From: Agarivorans gilvus
GTDB taxonomy: Bacteria > Pseudomonadota > Gammaproteobacteria > Enterobacterales > Celerinatantimonadaceae
Direction: 5' to 3'
Length of the DNA stretch: 64,000 nucleotides
Assembly: GCF_001420915.1 (NCBI RefSeq)
Contig: NZ_CP013021.1
Coordinates: 4,126,501 to 4,190,500 of the forward strand
Shown here: piece by piece, positions 54,407 through 63,665 of the stretch
Numbering within the stretch: the first letter of the stretch is position 1
Layout: the number at the start of each line of letters is the position of its first letter
Translations under genes and position numbers: made by a program
The notes under the pieces: generated by a model
The model's database searches: none
What the model saw: the letters and a program-made list of their open reading frames with translations, nothing else
What the model was told of the DNA's origin: nothing

Positions 54407-54833
54407 AATAGTCCTTGTTGTGTTTGTTGTTACTTATAATTTTTTGAGGTCATATTCTGCACAATCCTCGCAGAATAGAGTTAATCCTCAGTGTTTCAGG
54501 CAAGTTATAGCAGAATCGACTAAGGAAAAATAGCGGTGTTTTACTGCAAGGTGGCCGCTCTATTGGTCATTTGGGCTTGTCGATATGGCCGCATGGACGT
54601 CTAAATCCCCGTCACACAAGGATTTTGTTAATACTCCAGCTTAGCCGGAACACTGACTAATAAAAGGATAATTTTTTTCCTTGGCTTTACCGATTTAACG
54701 CGCTGTTGGCTTGCTCAGTTCGATGATAGTCACCCCTTGCTTATTAGCGGTGGCGTTCAGAGCACTTATTGAGCTTGCACTTTATTGTGTCAAGCTCCAT
54801 GCTGTGGGAACCAAGGATGGCTAAGGAAGAACA
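54407..54833. other. Promoter region between the ABC operon and the DUF389 gene
   Basis: 427 bp without a credible gene. A perfect 8-bp inverted repeat (54453-54460 with 54470-54477; TATTCTGC/GCAGAATA) lies 47 bp upstream of the binding-protein ATG and could be an operator. The DUF389 gene's start (GGCTAAGGAAGA before 54834) has a usable ribosome-binding site. Confidence 0.45.
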
Positions 54834-56693
54834 ATGGCTGATAGTTTTTTACTGTTTGAAGTCACTGACAGTGAATTGGTGAGTAGTAAAATTTTACCGC
54901 TGTTTGAGCAAGTGGTATTGCCCAAATCTTGGCAGCAGGAGCAGCCACCGCAACTCGATGCACAAAGTGTGGTTTATTGTTACTTGAGTGATTCTGCCTT
55001 GGCCAAGGTATTGGACTTGGCAATACAACAGCAATGGCTGGTGGCGATATTACCTCATCCGCAAGCTAGCCATGCACGGCGTGGCTTTAGCTTACTCGGC
55101 GGTATTGAAGCTGCAATACAAGACTATCAACAAGCTAAGGCGCTAACAGTAGATATACTGCGCTGTAATCAGCACTTGGTATTGAATCATTTGGTGGTAG
55201 GGCATAGTTTTAATTTGCGTCCCGGTGGGCACAACGCGCCTTGGCGGGAGCGCTTAAAGCAAACGTGGCTCAATATCGGCAAAATTGGTCAGATAAAACC
55301 CTTAAAGCTATCGCTGCAAACCGCTGGTGAATGTAGTTTCTCTACTGCGGTGGTAGGCTTGGTGGTGATTGAACACGCGCATGGCTCGATGCTGTCGAAA
55401 CGGATACTGCCCGATACTCACTGTAATGATGGCATGTTAGAAAGCATGTTAATTGCGCCAAGAAGCATTATGGAAATGTGCCGCTTCTTGTTTTTAGCCA
55501 TGTTTGGCCGAGTAGTTAGAAAACCGCCATTTCTTGGATTAATCAAATCCAAGTCTCTGTCTTTGGAGGCTGAGCGGCCCTTTAGCTTTTGGTTAGATGG
55601 TATTGAGAGTCAAGCTCGGCGCTTAGAGTTACGCTGTGAACATCGCAGCTTACAGTTATTGCCAAGCAAGGCGATGATATTTCAAGATGAGGCCATAGCG
55701 CAAAAGGAAAGCCGTAAAATGGCCCACTTGCCAGAGGGTGAGGCGATAAAAGGCTTGGCTGAAAAGCCTCTGCCGTGGATAGCCCATGCCGCTACTGAAG
55801 AGTTTAAAGAGCTGTATCAGCTGCTAAGAGATAATGCCCGTATTACTCCAGCCTTTATCACCTTGATGATCTTGTCTACCTTGCTGGCCACTATTGGCCT
55901 GTACGCCAGTTCTGCTCCGGTGATTATCGGTGCGATGATACTGGCGCCACTAATGGCACCGATTATCTCACTATCAATGGCATTGACTCGCCAAGATCCC
56001 AGCTTAACCACCTCCAGTAGCTTTACCTTATTGGTGGGTCTTTGTGTTGCATTAGGCTTTGCTGCAGGAGCCAGCTTTATTATTCCCATGGAACTCATTA
56101 CCCCTGAAATTGCGTCGAGAATGAGCCCGAATTTGCTGGATTTGGGAGTGGCGATTATTTCGGGGGTGGCAGGGGCTTACGCTCACGCTCGTGTTGATGC
56201 TGCTAAAAGCTTGGCGGGGGTAGCGATAGCCGTAGCTTTGGTGCCTCCTTTAGCGGTCACTGGAATAGGTTTAGGTTGGCTTGACGTCAGTGTGGCTTGG
56301 GGCGCGTTTTTGCTGTTTCTTACTAACCTTGCTGGCATTGTTTTTTCCGCTGCCGTGTGTTTTTTAGCCTTGGGTTTTGCGCCCTTTACTCGGGCTAAAA
56401 AAGGTTTGGCCATGGCGCTGGTGGCGGTGGCCTTAGTGAGTGTACCGCTGTTCTTTAGTTTTAGCCGATTAGCTGAGGAAGCCAACATTGTACAGCGGCT
56501 TCAGGGAAAAACCTTCAACCAAGTATTGCTCAGAACAGTGCAGGCCCGTGGTATAGAGCCATTGGTATTACGGGTGCAACTAGTGAGTGAGCATGCGCTA
56601 ACGAACCAGCAATTAGATAGCCTTAAACAGAGCATCGAGCAACAACTTGGGCAGGCCGTGACCTTAGAAGCGTCGATTATTATTCGCCGTTAG
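54834..56693 (+). CDS. DUF389 (TIGR00341) membrane protein with N-terminal lipid-kinase-like domain
   Basis: 619 residues in two parts. The N-terminal ~300 residues resemble the C-terminal domain of diacylglycerol/sphingosine kinases (NDGMLESMLIAPRSIMEM; FSFWLDGIESQARRLELRCEHRSLQLLPS), but no GGDGT ATP-binding motif is visible, so catalysis is doubtful. Residues 330-560 are the DUF389 membrane region (ATIGLYASSAPVIIGAMILAPLMAPIISLSMAL; AGAYAHARVDAAKSLAGVAIAVALVPPLAVTGIGLG). Function of DUF389 is unknown. It is a monocistronic unit as far as the sequence shows. Confidence 0.85.
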   Translation: MADSFLLFEVTDSELVSSKILPLFEQVVLPKSWQQEQPPQLDAQSVVYCYLSDSALAKVLDLAIQQQWLVAILPHPQASHARRGFSLLGGIEAAIQDYQQAKALTVDILRCNQHLVLNHLVVGHSFNLRPGGHNAPWRERLKQTWLNIGKIGQIKPLKLSLQTAGECSFSTAVVGLVVIEHAHGSMLSKRILPDTHCNDGMLESMLIAPRSIMEMCRFLFLAMFGRVVRKPPFLGLIKSKSLSLEAERPFSFWLDGIESQARRLELRCEHRSLQLLPSKAMIFQDEAIAQKESRKMAHLPEGEAIKGLAEKPLPWIAHAATEEFKELYQLLRDNARITPAFITLMILSTLLATIGLYASSAPVIIGAMILAPLMAPIISLSMALTRQDPSLTTSSSFTLLVGLCVALGFAAGASFIIPMELITPEIASRMSPNLLDLGVAIISGVAGAYAHARVDAAKSLAGVAIAVALVPPLAVTGIGLGWLDVSVAWGAFLLFLTNLAGIVFSAAVCFLALGFAPFTRAKKGLAMALVAVALVSVPLFFSFSRLAEEANIVQRLQGKTFNQVLLRTVQARGIEPLVLRVQLVSEHALTNQQLDSLKQSIEQQLGQAVTLEASIIIRR

Positions 56694-56805
56694 TGGCGGC
56701 TTGACGCTCTTGAGTGGATTATTCCAGTGTGGCTGCTTTCACTTTATGGATGGCTAAGTTTACAATAATGCACATCATTAGCAGCACTGAAAGACCTAAG
56801 GAACA

Positions 56806-57495
56806 ATGACTTTGCTTGAAGATTTTTCCTCGATTTGGCAGCGCGCAGCCGAGCGCAAAGGCGGTGACGCCGCTTTACAGCACTTATTAACGCCTCCTTT
56901 AAGCGCCGAGTATTTAGCCGCCGTGTCAGACGACCGCTGGTTATCGATGCTGACTAAAGTGATTTTTCAATCGGGTTTTGTGTGGCGGGTGGTAGAAAAT
57001 AAGTGGCCTGACTTTGAGCGGGCATTCTTTGATTTTGTGCCGGAAAAGATGGTGTTACTCGATGACAGTCATATTGAGCGTTTGTGTAACGACCCCAGTA
57101 TTATTCGTAATCGGCAGAAAATTATTACCGTGCCAACTAATGCCCAGATGATTTTGGATTTAGCCGCTGAACACGGCAGTTTCGCTAAGTTTATCGCAAC
57201 TTGGCCTAGCGACGACATCGTCGGTTTATGGCGTTATTTAAAACAACACGGCGCCCGTTTAGGTGGTAATTCGGCGGCTTATGCCTTACGCAGAATGGGC
57301 AAGGATACCTTTATTTTATCCAATGACGTGGTGGCATACTTAGTCAGTCGTGGAGTTGTGACCAAGGCTCCTACCAGTATTAAAGGGCTAAATGCGGTGC
57401 AACAGGTGTTTAACAGCTGGCAATTACAAAGTGGTTTACCCTTGGCGGTAATAAGCCAAACAGTGGCTTATTCAGTCGGTGAAAACTATCTATAA
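56806..57495 (+). CDS. DNA-3-methyladenine glycosylase I (Tag)-like protein
   Basis: 229 residues resembling Tag in its core (FQSGFVWRVVENKWPDFERAFFDF, PEKMVLLDDSHIERLCNDPSIIRNRQKI), which is the region that binds alkylated adenine. But no N-terminal Cys, and no His-x-x-x-Cys zinc snap of Tag is visible; the position matching Tag Glu38 seems to be Val. So the protein may be a divergent family member with different specificity. AAGGAACA precedes the ATG. Confidence 0.8.
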   Translation: MTLLEDFSSIWQRAAERKGGDAALQHLLTPPLSAEYLAAVSDDRWLSMLTKVIFQSGFVWRVVENKWPDFERAFFDFVPEKMVLLDDSHIERLCNDPSIIRNRQKIITVPTNAQMILDLAAEHGSFAKFIATWPSDDIVGLWRYLKQHGARLGGNSAAYALRRMGKDTFILSNDVVAYLVSRGVVTKAPTSIKGLNAVQQVFNSWQLQSGLPLAVISQTVAYSVGENYL

Positions 57496-57514
57496 GTCAT
57501 ATTCTTTTATGCGC

Positions 57515-58417
57515 TTAGTTACGCAGCAATATTTCCTTCAGTGCATGTTCAAGCTTGGTAAAGCGAAAGCTAAAACCGTCATTAAGGAGCCGAGTAGGAA
57601 GCACTTTTTGCCCGCCAGTGATAAGGCTCGCCATCTCACCAAGCGCACTATTTAGTAGCCAAGCTGGGGTGCGCATAAGACAAGGGCGGTTAAGTTGATG
57701 GGCCAGGGTCTGACTAAACTCTAGATTGCTCACCGGTTGTGGTGAGGTTAAGTTGTACACTCCCTGACAGTGTTTGTTATTCAATAGGTAGATAATGGCG
57801 TCAACCATGTCACTGATATGGATCCAAGACATTTGCTGTTGTCCATCACCGATGGGGCCACCTAAGCCTAGGCGAAAGGCCGGTAGCATCTTGGCCAGTG
57901 CGCCGCCTTCAATGCCAATAACAATACCAGTACGTAATAGGCAAACTCGAGTTTGCTCAGAGGCGGCTTGTAAGGCTAATTGTTCCCATTTGTGACAGAC
58001 TTGATGAGGAAAAGAGGAGTCGCTTATTCGCTTAGATTCGTCTACTTCCTGCTGGCCTTGCTCACCGTAATAGCCAATGGCGCTGCCGCTAATAAAGGTG
58101 GCTGGTGCTTGCTCGCTTTGGGCAAATAATGTGCTTAACTGAGAGGTAAGCTGCCAGCGACTGTCACATATTTTTTGTTTTTGTTGTTTACTCCAGCGTT
58201 TATTGGCGATGGGTTCGCCAGCTAAATTTATTACCGCGTCGTAATCGTTTAGGTTGTTGATGTCGTTTAATGAAGGAATGGCCAGAAGATTATGCCCTAA
58301 TTTTTGGTAAGCTTTTACCGGTGTGCGGGACAACACGGTAAGTTGATGGTTGAATTGCAGGTGTTTGACTAAACGGCTGCCAATAAAGCCTGTGCCACCA
58401 GTGAGCAAAATTTTCAT
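57515..58417 (-). CDS. TIGR01777-family NAD(P)-dependent epimerase (YfcH-like)
   Basis: Extended SDR protein of 300 residues. Rossmann motif TGGTGFIGSRLVKHL at the N-terminus, ATFISGSAIGYYGEQG (Tyr of the family YxxxK-like site), MSWIHISDMVDAIIYLL and a C-terminal DUF1731-like tail (LPTRLLNDGFSFRFTKLEHALKEIL). Substrate unknown. It is divergent from folM. Confidence 0.9.
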   Translation of the reverse strand: MKILLTGGTGFIGSRLVKHLQFNHQLTVLSRTPVKAYQKLGHNLLAIPSLNDINNLNDYDAVINLAGEPIANKRWSKQQKQKICDSRWQLTSQLSTLFAQSEQAPATFISGSAIGYYGEQGQQEVDESKRISDSSFPHQVCHKWEQLALQAASEQTRVCLLRTGIVIGIEGGALAKMLPAFRLGLGGPIGDGQQQMSWIHISDMVDAIIYLLNNKHCQGVYNLTSPQPVSNLEFSQTLAHQLNRPCLMRTPAWLLNSALGEMASLITGGQKVLPTRLLNDGFSFRFTKLEHALKEILLRN

Positions 58418-58501
58418 AATGGTAATCCGTCCTTCTTAAGGGCGTGTGGTTACTCTTTGATTTACTTAACAATAGCAGAGAATTTTCGGATGGAAAGCAA
58501 G

Positions 58502-59211
58502 ATGAAGACAGTTTTAATTACTGGGATTGGTAGGCGCTTAGGTTTTTTTCTTGCACATCAATTTGTTGAGCTCGGTTATCAGGTGATTGGTCAATATCGC
58601 AGTGAACGTGAGGACTTAGCCCAGTTAGAAGCGCTAGGGGTGAAGTTATTTCAAGCTGACTTTAGTCAGCGCCAGCAGCTTAGTGATTTTTGCCAGCAGT
58701 TACAGCAGTTTGAGCGAATGGATGTAGTGCTACATAACGCTTCGACATTCATTGCTGATCAGGCAGAACACAGTGTAGCGCAACAAATAGAATTGTTTGA
58801 TGCCATGTATATGGTGCATATGCTGGCGCCCAAGCTGATTAACGAAAGCTTATACCCTGCCTTAAAACGTGCTCAGGGCTGCGTGGTGATGATGACCGAT
58901 ATCTACGCCGAGCAACCGCATGCGCAGTTTCGTTCTTATTGTGCTTCAAAAGCGGGTTTAGCCAATATGTTGAAATCTTATGCCACATTTTGGGCTCCTG
59001 ATGTGCGAGTCAATGGGATTGCACCCGGCCCAATGCTGTTTTTAGATGAACACGATCAGCAACATCGACAAAAGGTCTTGGCTCAAACTCCACTAGCTAA
59101 AGAAGGGGCTTAGAGCCAGTGTGGCAAGCAATTAGTCTGTTGGTTAACAATGACTATTTAACGGGTTGCTCGATTAAAGTGGATGGTGGTCGCTCGTTGG
59201 CCCAGTGGTAA
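58502..59211 (+). pseudogene. folM: Dihydromonapterin reductase FolM, frameshifted near C-terminus
   Basis: SDR pteridine reductase: 7,8-dihydromonapterin to tetrahydromonapterin with NADPH. TGIGRRLGFFLAHQF, LHNAS and the YCASKAGLANM catalytic Tyr-x-x-x-Lys are intact in the first frame, which stops at 59113. The last ~32 residues, including NNDYLTGCSIKVDGGRSLAQW, lie in another frame to 59211. Adding one G at 59105-59108 makes AKEGG-LEPVWQAISLLVNNDY continuous. Most likely a base-calling error. The tail overlaps the convergent folK by 54 bp. Confidence 0.88.
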
Positions 59212-59649
59212 ACAGTGCTGCGCAGTGAGTTGGATTTCTAGCTTAAGGGCATCTTCAATTACTGGAGAATGAGTATCAAATAGCTGTTGATGTAAGCGGC
59301 TTAAAAAAGGCTCTATAGGGACGAGGCTTAGTTCTTCAAAACTGTCTGCGAAATGCACTACATCAATATCTAAACAGCGGTCTTTTGCGCTAGATAGCGG
59401 GTCATGGCGATTTCGACCGTGACGCGCTTCTAGTTGATTAAAAAAGCGCTTTAGCTGGGCTGGGCTTTGTTGGCTTTCAAACCAGGCCAAGCCATTAACA
59501 AAATGATTGTTGGTGGCCATGCCCATGGGCTCTGTTTGAATAAACGAGCTGAAAGTGATGACTGGAATACGTTCACAAAGCTGGCGTACACAAAGTGGAA
59601 CATGTTGTAGCGGCTCGATGTTACTGCCTAGACTGCATAAGTAGAGCAT
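59158..59649 (-). CDS. folK: 2-amino-4-hydroxy-6-hydroxymethyldihydropteridine pyrophosphokinase
   Basis: Transfers pyrophosphate from ATP to 6-hydroxymethyl-7,8-dihydropterin in folate synthesis. The start at 59649 (MLYLCSLGSN) follows AGGAGAACA and gives 163 residues. The family motif is RCLDIDVVHF preceded by GRNRHDPLSSAKD; the usual RDLDID is RCLDID here. A second hydroxypterin-binding loop is in IQTEPMGMATNNHFVNGL. It is next to folM, another pterin enzyme, on the opposite strand. Confidence 0.9.
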   Translation of the reverse strand: MLYLCSLGSNIEPLQHVPLCVRQLCERIPVITFSSFIQTEPMGMATNNHFVNGLAWFESQQSPAQLKRFFNQLEARHGRNRHDPLSSAKDRCLDIDVVHFADSFEELSLVPIEPFLSRLHQQLFDTHSPVIEDALKLEIQLTAQHCLPLGQRATTIHFNRATR

Positions 59650-59748
59650 GGTTGTTCTCCTGGGCACTTTTGCCACATTTAGCCTTTTCGCTGGCACGGA
59701 TGCAAGCTAAACTGCTGAGCACTATCAGTTATTTGTGAGGAGTAAGTG

Positions 59749-60789
59749 GTGAATCAACCCACTTCCATACGTCAAGGATTGGTCACTGCCGCTGCCTTAG
59801 TGGTGCTATTAGCGGGGCTGAAGGCTGCGACGCCAATACTTATTCCATTTTTAATGTCGATGTTTATCGCCATTATTGCCAGTCCGATTGTGAACTTTCT
59901 TTCGCGTTTTCGCATTCCTCGAGTTGTTTCAGTGTTTTTAGTGTTGTTGCTGATTATTTGCGTGGTCTTGCTGTTAGCTGGCGTGGTGGGCAGTTCTATC
60001 AGTGACTTCCGTTCTTCCATCCCGAGTTATCGAGAGCAACTGCTGGTGCACTTAGCGGGTTTAGTTGATTTTGCTGCGCGCTTCGATATTGACTTGTCGA
60101 TGCGGGTGGTTACCGATTATTTTGACCCCGGGATTATTCTTGGCTTGTTTGCCAATACGTTAACCGGCCTAAGCGGCGCGGCGGCCAATATTTTCATCAT
60201 TCTACTGGTCGCAATATTTATGTTACTAGAAGCCGATACTATGCCGCAGCGCTTACATGATGCTATTCACAATCCTGATGTACGGATGTCGCAAGTGAGT
60301 AAGTTTCTAAAGGCGGTGAATAGCTACATAGCGGTGAAAACCTTAGTGAGCTTATTTACTGCCATCCCCATCACCATTGTCTTGAGTTTATTGGATTTAG
60401 ATTATGCTATTTTGTGGGGGATCTTAGCCTTCTTGCTTAACTATATTCCCAACGTGGGCTCGCTGATTGCAGCCGTACCGCCGGTATTACTTGCCTTGTT
60501 ACAGTTAGGACCCAGTCACTCATTGGCCGTAGCTGGTCTATATGTGGGGGTGAATTTGGTGATGGGAAATATCGTTGAGCCCAGAATCATGGGTCGAGGC
60601 TTAGGGCTTTCTTCTTTGGTGGTGGTATTATCATTGATCTTCTGGGGCTGGCTATTTGGCAGTGTTGGTATGCTGCTGTCAGTCCCGCTCACCATGATCA
60701 TAAAAATTGGTTTGGAATCCAGTAATAGCGGGCATTGGTTTTCGCGCATTCTGAGCCATCCTGACGACTTAAAAAAAGAGAGAAGCTAA
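59749..60789 (+). CDS. AI-2E family transporter
   Basis: 346 residues and about eight membrane helices (AAALVVLLAGLKAATPILIPFLMSMFIA; VFLVLLLIICVVLLLAGVV; IFIILLVAIFMLLE; ILAFLLNYIPNVGSLIAAVPPVLLALLQLG). Family motif LNYIPNVGSLIA and the C-terminal GSVGMLLSVPLTMIIKIGLE. Possible quorum-signal or small-molecule exporter (TqsA/YdiK-like), but AI-2 transport is not shown. GTG at 59749 with GAGGAG upstream; a GTG three bases earlier is possible. Confidence 0.9.
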   Translation: MNQPTSIRQGLVTAAALVVLLAGLKAATPILIPFLMSMFIAIIASPIVNFLSRFRIPRVVSVFLVLLLIICVVLLLAGVVGSSISDFRSSIPSYREQLLVHLAGLVDFAARFDIDLSMRVVTDYFDPGIILGLFANTLTGLSGAAANIFIILLVAIFMLLEADTMPQRLHDAIHNPDVRMSQVSKFLKAVNSYIAVKTLVSLFTAIPITIVLSLLDLDYAILWGILAFLLNYIPNVGSLIAAVPPVLLALLQLGPSHSLAVAGLYVGVNLVMGNIVEPRIMGRGLGLSSLVVVLSLIFWGWLFGSVGMLLSVPLTMIIKIGLESSNSGHWFSRILSHPDDLKKERS

Positions 60790-60793
60790 GTAG

Positions 60794-61681
60794 ATGAGCT
60801 TTGAATTTCCTGCGCTTGACGATCAAGCTCAAAGGGTATTGCACGGCCGTGGTGGCTGTATAGCGGGTGCGGAGGCCTTCAATATTGAGTGGCTACCACC
60901 AATTATGTTGATTGTGGCTTATGCCCCTTTAGCTGAGAAGCTGCTCGCAGACTTGTTGCAAGACTTAACTCAGCAACCCTTGGTTAAAGGGGTGTTTTTA
61001 CAGCAGCGAGATCAAGCCATGGCTCCGGTTACGCATTTATGGGGACAACAGCAGACTCCTAGTGAAGTGACTGAACTGGGTTTACGCTACAAGGTAGATA
61101 TTGGTAAACACCAGAATTTTGGCCTGTTTCTCGATATGGCCAAGGGGCGTGAGTGGGTAAAGACGCATGCTCAAAACAAAAACGTACTTAATTTGTTCTC
61201 TTATACCTGTGGTTTTGCTGTTGCTGCTATCGCTGGTGGTGCACAGGCGGTGGTGAATATAGACATGAGTAAGGCGGCCTTAAGTGTGGGTCGTGATAAT
61301 TTACGTTTAAATAATTTGGATGATAAAAAAGCGCGATTTTTTGGCCATGATTTGTTTAAGTCATGGGGGAAATTGCGCAAACACGGCCCTTATGATTTGC
61401 TTATTGCCGATCCGCCTTCCATGCAAAAGGGGAGTTTTTTAGTGGAAAAAGACTACCCACGTATTATTCGTCAGCTACCCAGTTTGCTGAAGCCCGAGGG
61501 CATTGCCATGTTATGTCTTAATGCACCTTGGTTAAATCGGCAGTTTTTGATTGATGCGGTAGCCAGCGAAGCCCCTCAGTTGAGTTTGCTCAGCAGTTTA
61601 TCCCCGCCGCCAAGTATTCAGGAACGTAGTCCTGATGACGGTTTAAAAATTCTTATTTTTCAAAACAAGGCCGCTGAATAG
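60794..61681 (+). CDS. Class I SAM-dependent methyltransferase, RlmI/RlmL-like
   Basis: 295 residues: a PUA-like N-terminal half is missing or reduced, then the methyltransferase core (NVLNLFSYTCGFAVAAIAGGAQAVVNIDMSKAAL, DLLIADPPSMQKGSF with the DPPS motif typical of RNA cytosine/guanine methyltransferases, RQLPSLLKPEGIAMLCLNAP). The target could be rRNA or a related RNA but is not identifiable. ATG 4 bp after the previous stop; probable operon. Confidence 0.85.
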   Translation: MSFEFPALDDQAQRVLHGRGGCIAGAEAFNIEWLPPIMLIVAYAPLAEKLLADLLQDLTQQPLVKGVFLQQRDQAMAPVTHLWGQQQTPSEVTELGLRYKVDIGKHQNFGLFLDMAKGREWVKTHAQNKNVLNLFSYTCGFAVAAIAGGAQAVVNIDMSKAALSVGRDNLRLNNLDDKKARFFGHDLFKSWGKLRKHGPYDLLIADPPSMQKGSFLVEKDYPRIIRQLPSLLKPEGIAMLCLNAPWLNRQFLIDAVASEAPQLSLLSSLSPPPSIQERSPDDGLKILIFQNKAAE

Positions 61682-61790
61682 GCATCCTTATCACAATTTA
61701 TAGGCTTTGTTCGGCGAGTGAACAAAGTCTTTATCTGGCTCTGCTAAGCTTGTATTAGTCCTTTAGAAAAAGCGAATATAAGGAACAAAT

Positions 61791-62525
61791 ATGGGCTTTC
61801 GTCTTTCTCATTTTGCTTCCTCCTTATTAAAAAGCCTACGCGATATTTCTCCTATTATTATCGTCATTCTGTTCTTTCAAGGCTTTGTATTAGACAGTAG
61901 CTTACCCAATTTATGGGATATTTTATTTGGCACCTTATTGGTTGTGCTGGGCTTAAGCTTATTTGTTATGGGCTTGGATCTGGGGCTGTTCCCCATAGGC
62001 GAAAACTTAGCCCATGCCTTTGCCAATACCGGTAACTTAATTGCCTTGCTAGCGTTCGCATTTTGTTTGGGCTTTGGTACCACCATTGCCGAGCCGGCTT
62101 TAGTTGCTGTGGCTAAAGAAGCCGCCGAAGTTGCAGCTCAAGCTCAGCACATTAGTGCCAGTGAATCTAGCATGCAGGAATATGCTGCAGGTTTGCGCTT
62201 GAGTGTGGCGGTGGCGGTAGGTGTGGCCATCGTTATTGGCGTGCTAAGGATCATTAAAGGTTGGCCCTTATACCTAATCATTATTGCTGGTTATTCGCTG
62301 ATTGTGCTGTTTACCCCCTTTGCCCCGCAGGAGATTATTGGTATTGCCTATGATTCTGGTGGGGTAACCACTTCGACTATTACCGTGCCTTTAGTGACAG
62401 CCCTAGGGGTGGGCTTGGCTTCATCGATCAATGGCCGTAACCCTTTGCTTGATGGCTTTGGTCTGATAGCCCTGGCCTCACTGACCCCGATCCTGTTTGT
62501 GATGTTGTATGGGATGGTGTACTGA
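61791..62525 (+). CDS. DUF1538 membrane protein, first copy
   Basis: 244 residues with about six membrane helices and three family-like regions: LFQGFVLDSSLPNLWDI; EPALVAVAKEAAEVAA; and the conserved AYDSGGVTTSTITVPLVTALGVGLASSINGRNPLLDGFGLIAL. Function unknown. Its stop overlaps the next ATG (TGATG). GGAACA precedes the ATG. Confidence 0.87.
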   Translation: MGFRLSHFASSLLKSLRDISPIIIVILFFQGFVLDSSLPNLWDILFGTLLVVLGLSLFVMGLDLGLFPIGENLAHAFANTGNLIALLAFAFCLGFGTTIAEPALVAVAKEAAEVAAQAQHISASESSMQEYAAGLRLSVAVAVGVAIVIGVLRIIKGWPLYLIIIAGYSLIVLFTPFAPQEIIGIAYDSGGVTTSTITVPLVTALGVGLASSINGRNPLLDGFGLIALASLTPILFVMLYGMVY

Positions 62526-63319
62526 TGCAGGCATGGGTTGAATTTCTGGAAGTCTTGTTTAGCACGCTTGGTGATATTTTACCGATAGTGTTAACCATTT
62601 TGGTATTTCAGTATTTGGTATTACGCCAGCCATTACATAAGCCCAAACAGCTGCTACTAGGTACTCTGTTGGTTTTATTGGGGATGGTGTTGTTTTTACT
62701 TGGCCTTGAGCAAGCACTATTTCCTTTGGGCGAGTCTATGGCCAAGCAGCTAACCAGCGCCAGCTTTTTGGAAATAGAGCCCGATGCAGAGTATCTGGTA
62801 TCTGAGCATTGGACTGCCTATGCTTGGATTTATTGCTTCTCTGCCGCGATTGGTTTTAGCACCACAATTGCCGAGCCCTCGTTATTGGCAGTAGCGATTA
62901 AAGCAAACAGTGTGTCGGGGGGCGCTGTGTCAGTGGGCGGATTACGTATCTCAGTCGCCTTTGGCGTGGCCTTGGGTTTGGCTTTGGGCAGTTACCGAAT
63001 TGTTGTGGGCGACCCGCTGCATTACTACATTATTGCCGGTTATGTACTGGTAGTGATTCAAACTCTGTTTGCCCCTAAACCGATTATTGCGCTCGCCTAT
63101 GACAGTGGAGGAGTAACCACTTCCACAGTAACCGTGCCCTTAGTGACCGCTTTAGGTCTAGGTTTGGCTGAATCTGTACCGGGACGTAGCCCGCTGATAG
63201 ATGGCTTCGGATTAATTGCCTTTGCAAGTTTATTTCCGATTATTGCAGTACTGGCTTACGCACAAGTGACTCATTTTTTAGCAAGATCGACTTTGTCAGG
63301 AGATGACGATGAAATTTAA
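62525..63319 (+). CDS. DUF1538 membrane protein, second copy
   Basis: 264 residues, a paralogue of the preceding gene: the conserved motif recurs as AYDSGGVTTSTVTVPLVTALGLGLAESVPGRSPLIDGFGLIAF. It carries an additional loop near residue 90. The pair looks like two halves of a heterodimer; some species fuse two such domains. Its 3' end overlaps the PII-like gene. Confidence 0.87.
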   Translation: MQAWVEFLEVLFSTLGDILPIVLTILVFQYLVLRQPLHKPKQLLLGTLLVLLGMVLFLLGLEQALFPLGESMAKQLTSASFLEIEPDAEYLVSEHWTAYAWIYCFSAAIGFSTTIAEPSLLAVAIKANSVSGGAVSVGGLRISVAFGVALGLALGSYRIVVGDPLHYYIIAGYVLVVIQTLFAPKPIIALAYDSGGVTTSTVTVPLVTALGLGLAESVPGRSPLIDGFGLIAFASLFPIIAVLAYAQVTHFLARSTLSGDDDEI

Positions 63320-63665
63320 ATTGATACTCGCCTTCGTTGATGATCAAAAAACCAGTTTAGTGTTGGACTCCGCTCGTGCAGCTGGCGCCACCGGTGCTAC
63401 GGTAATTAACAATGCGCGGGGTGAGGGCGTTCACCGCAAGAAAACCTTTTTTGGGCTTAACTTGGAAGCTCAGCGAGATGTATTGCTATTTGTGGTTGAG
63501 AGTCATTTGGCAAAACCCATTCTGAATACCATCAGTGCGGTGGCCGAGTTTGATCAAGAAGAAGGGCAAGGTATAGCGGTATTACTGGATGTGGAGGATG
63601 CGGTAGGGGTCGCCCATCAAATTCGCGCCTTAACCCACAAAGTGCCTTTTGATGACGAAGCTTAG
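63309..63665 (+). CDS. PII-like nitrogen-regulatory family protein
   Basis: 118 residues from the ATG at 63309, which has AGGAG at 63298-63302 six bases upstream; an ATG two codons earlier is spaced too close. The N-terminal strand KLILAFVDDQKTSLVLDSARAAGATGATVI and the loop region GEGVHRKKTFFGLNLEAQRDVLLFVV resemble a PII-type ferredoxin fold, with a T-loop-like segment but no Tyr51 (uridylylation) site. It is coupled to two DUF1538 genes, which suggests it regulates them as GlnK does AmtB. Confidence 0.8.
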   Translation: MKFKLILAFVDDQKTSLVLDSARAAGATGATVINNARGEGVHRKKTFFGLNLEAQRDVLLFVVESHLAKPILNTISAVAEFDQEEGQGIAVLLDVEDAVGVAHQIRALTHKVPFDDEA

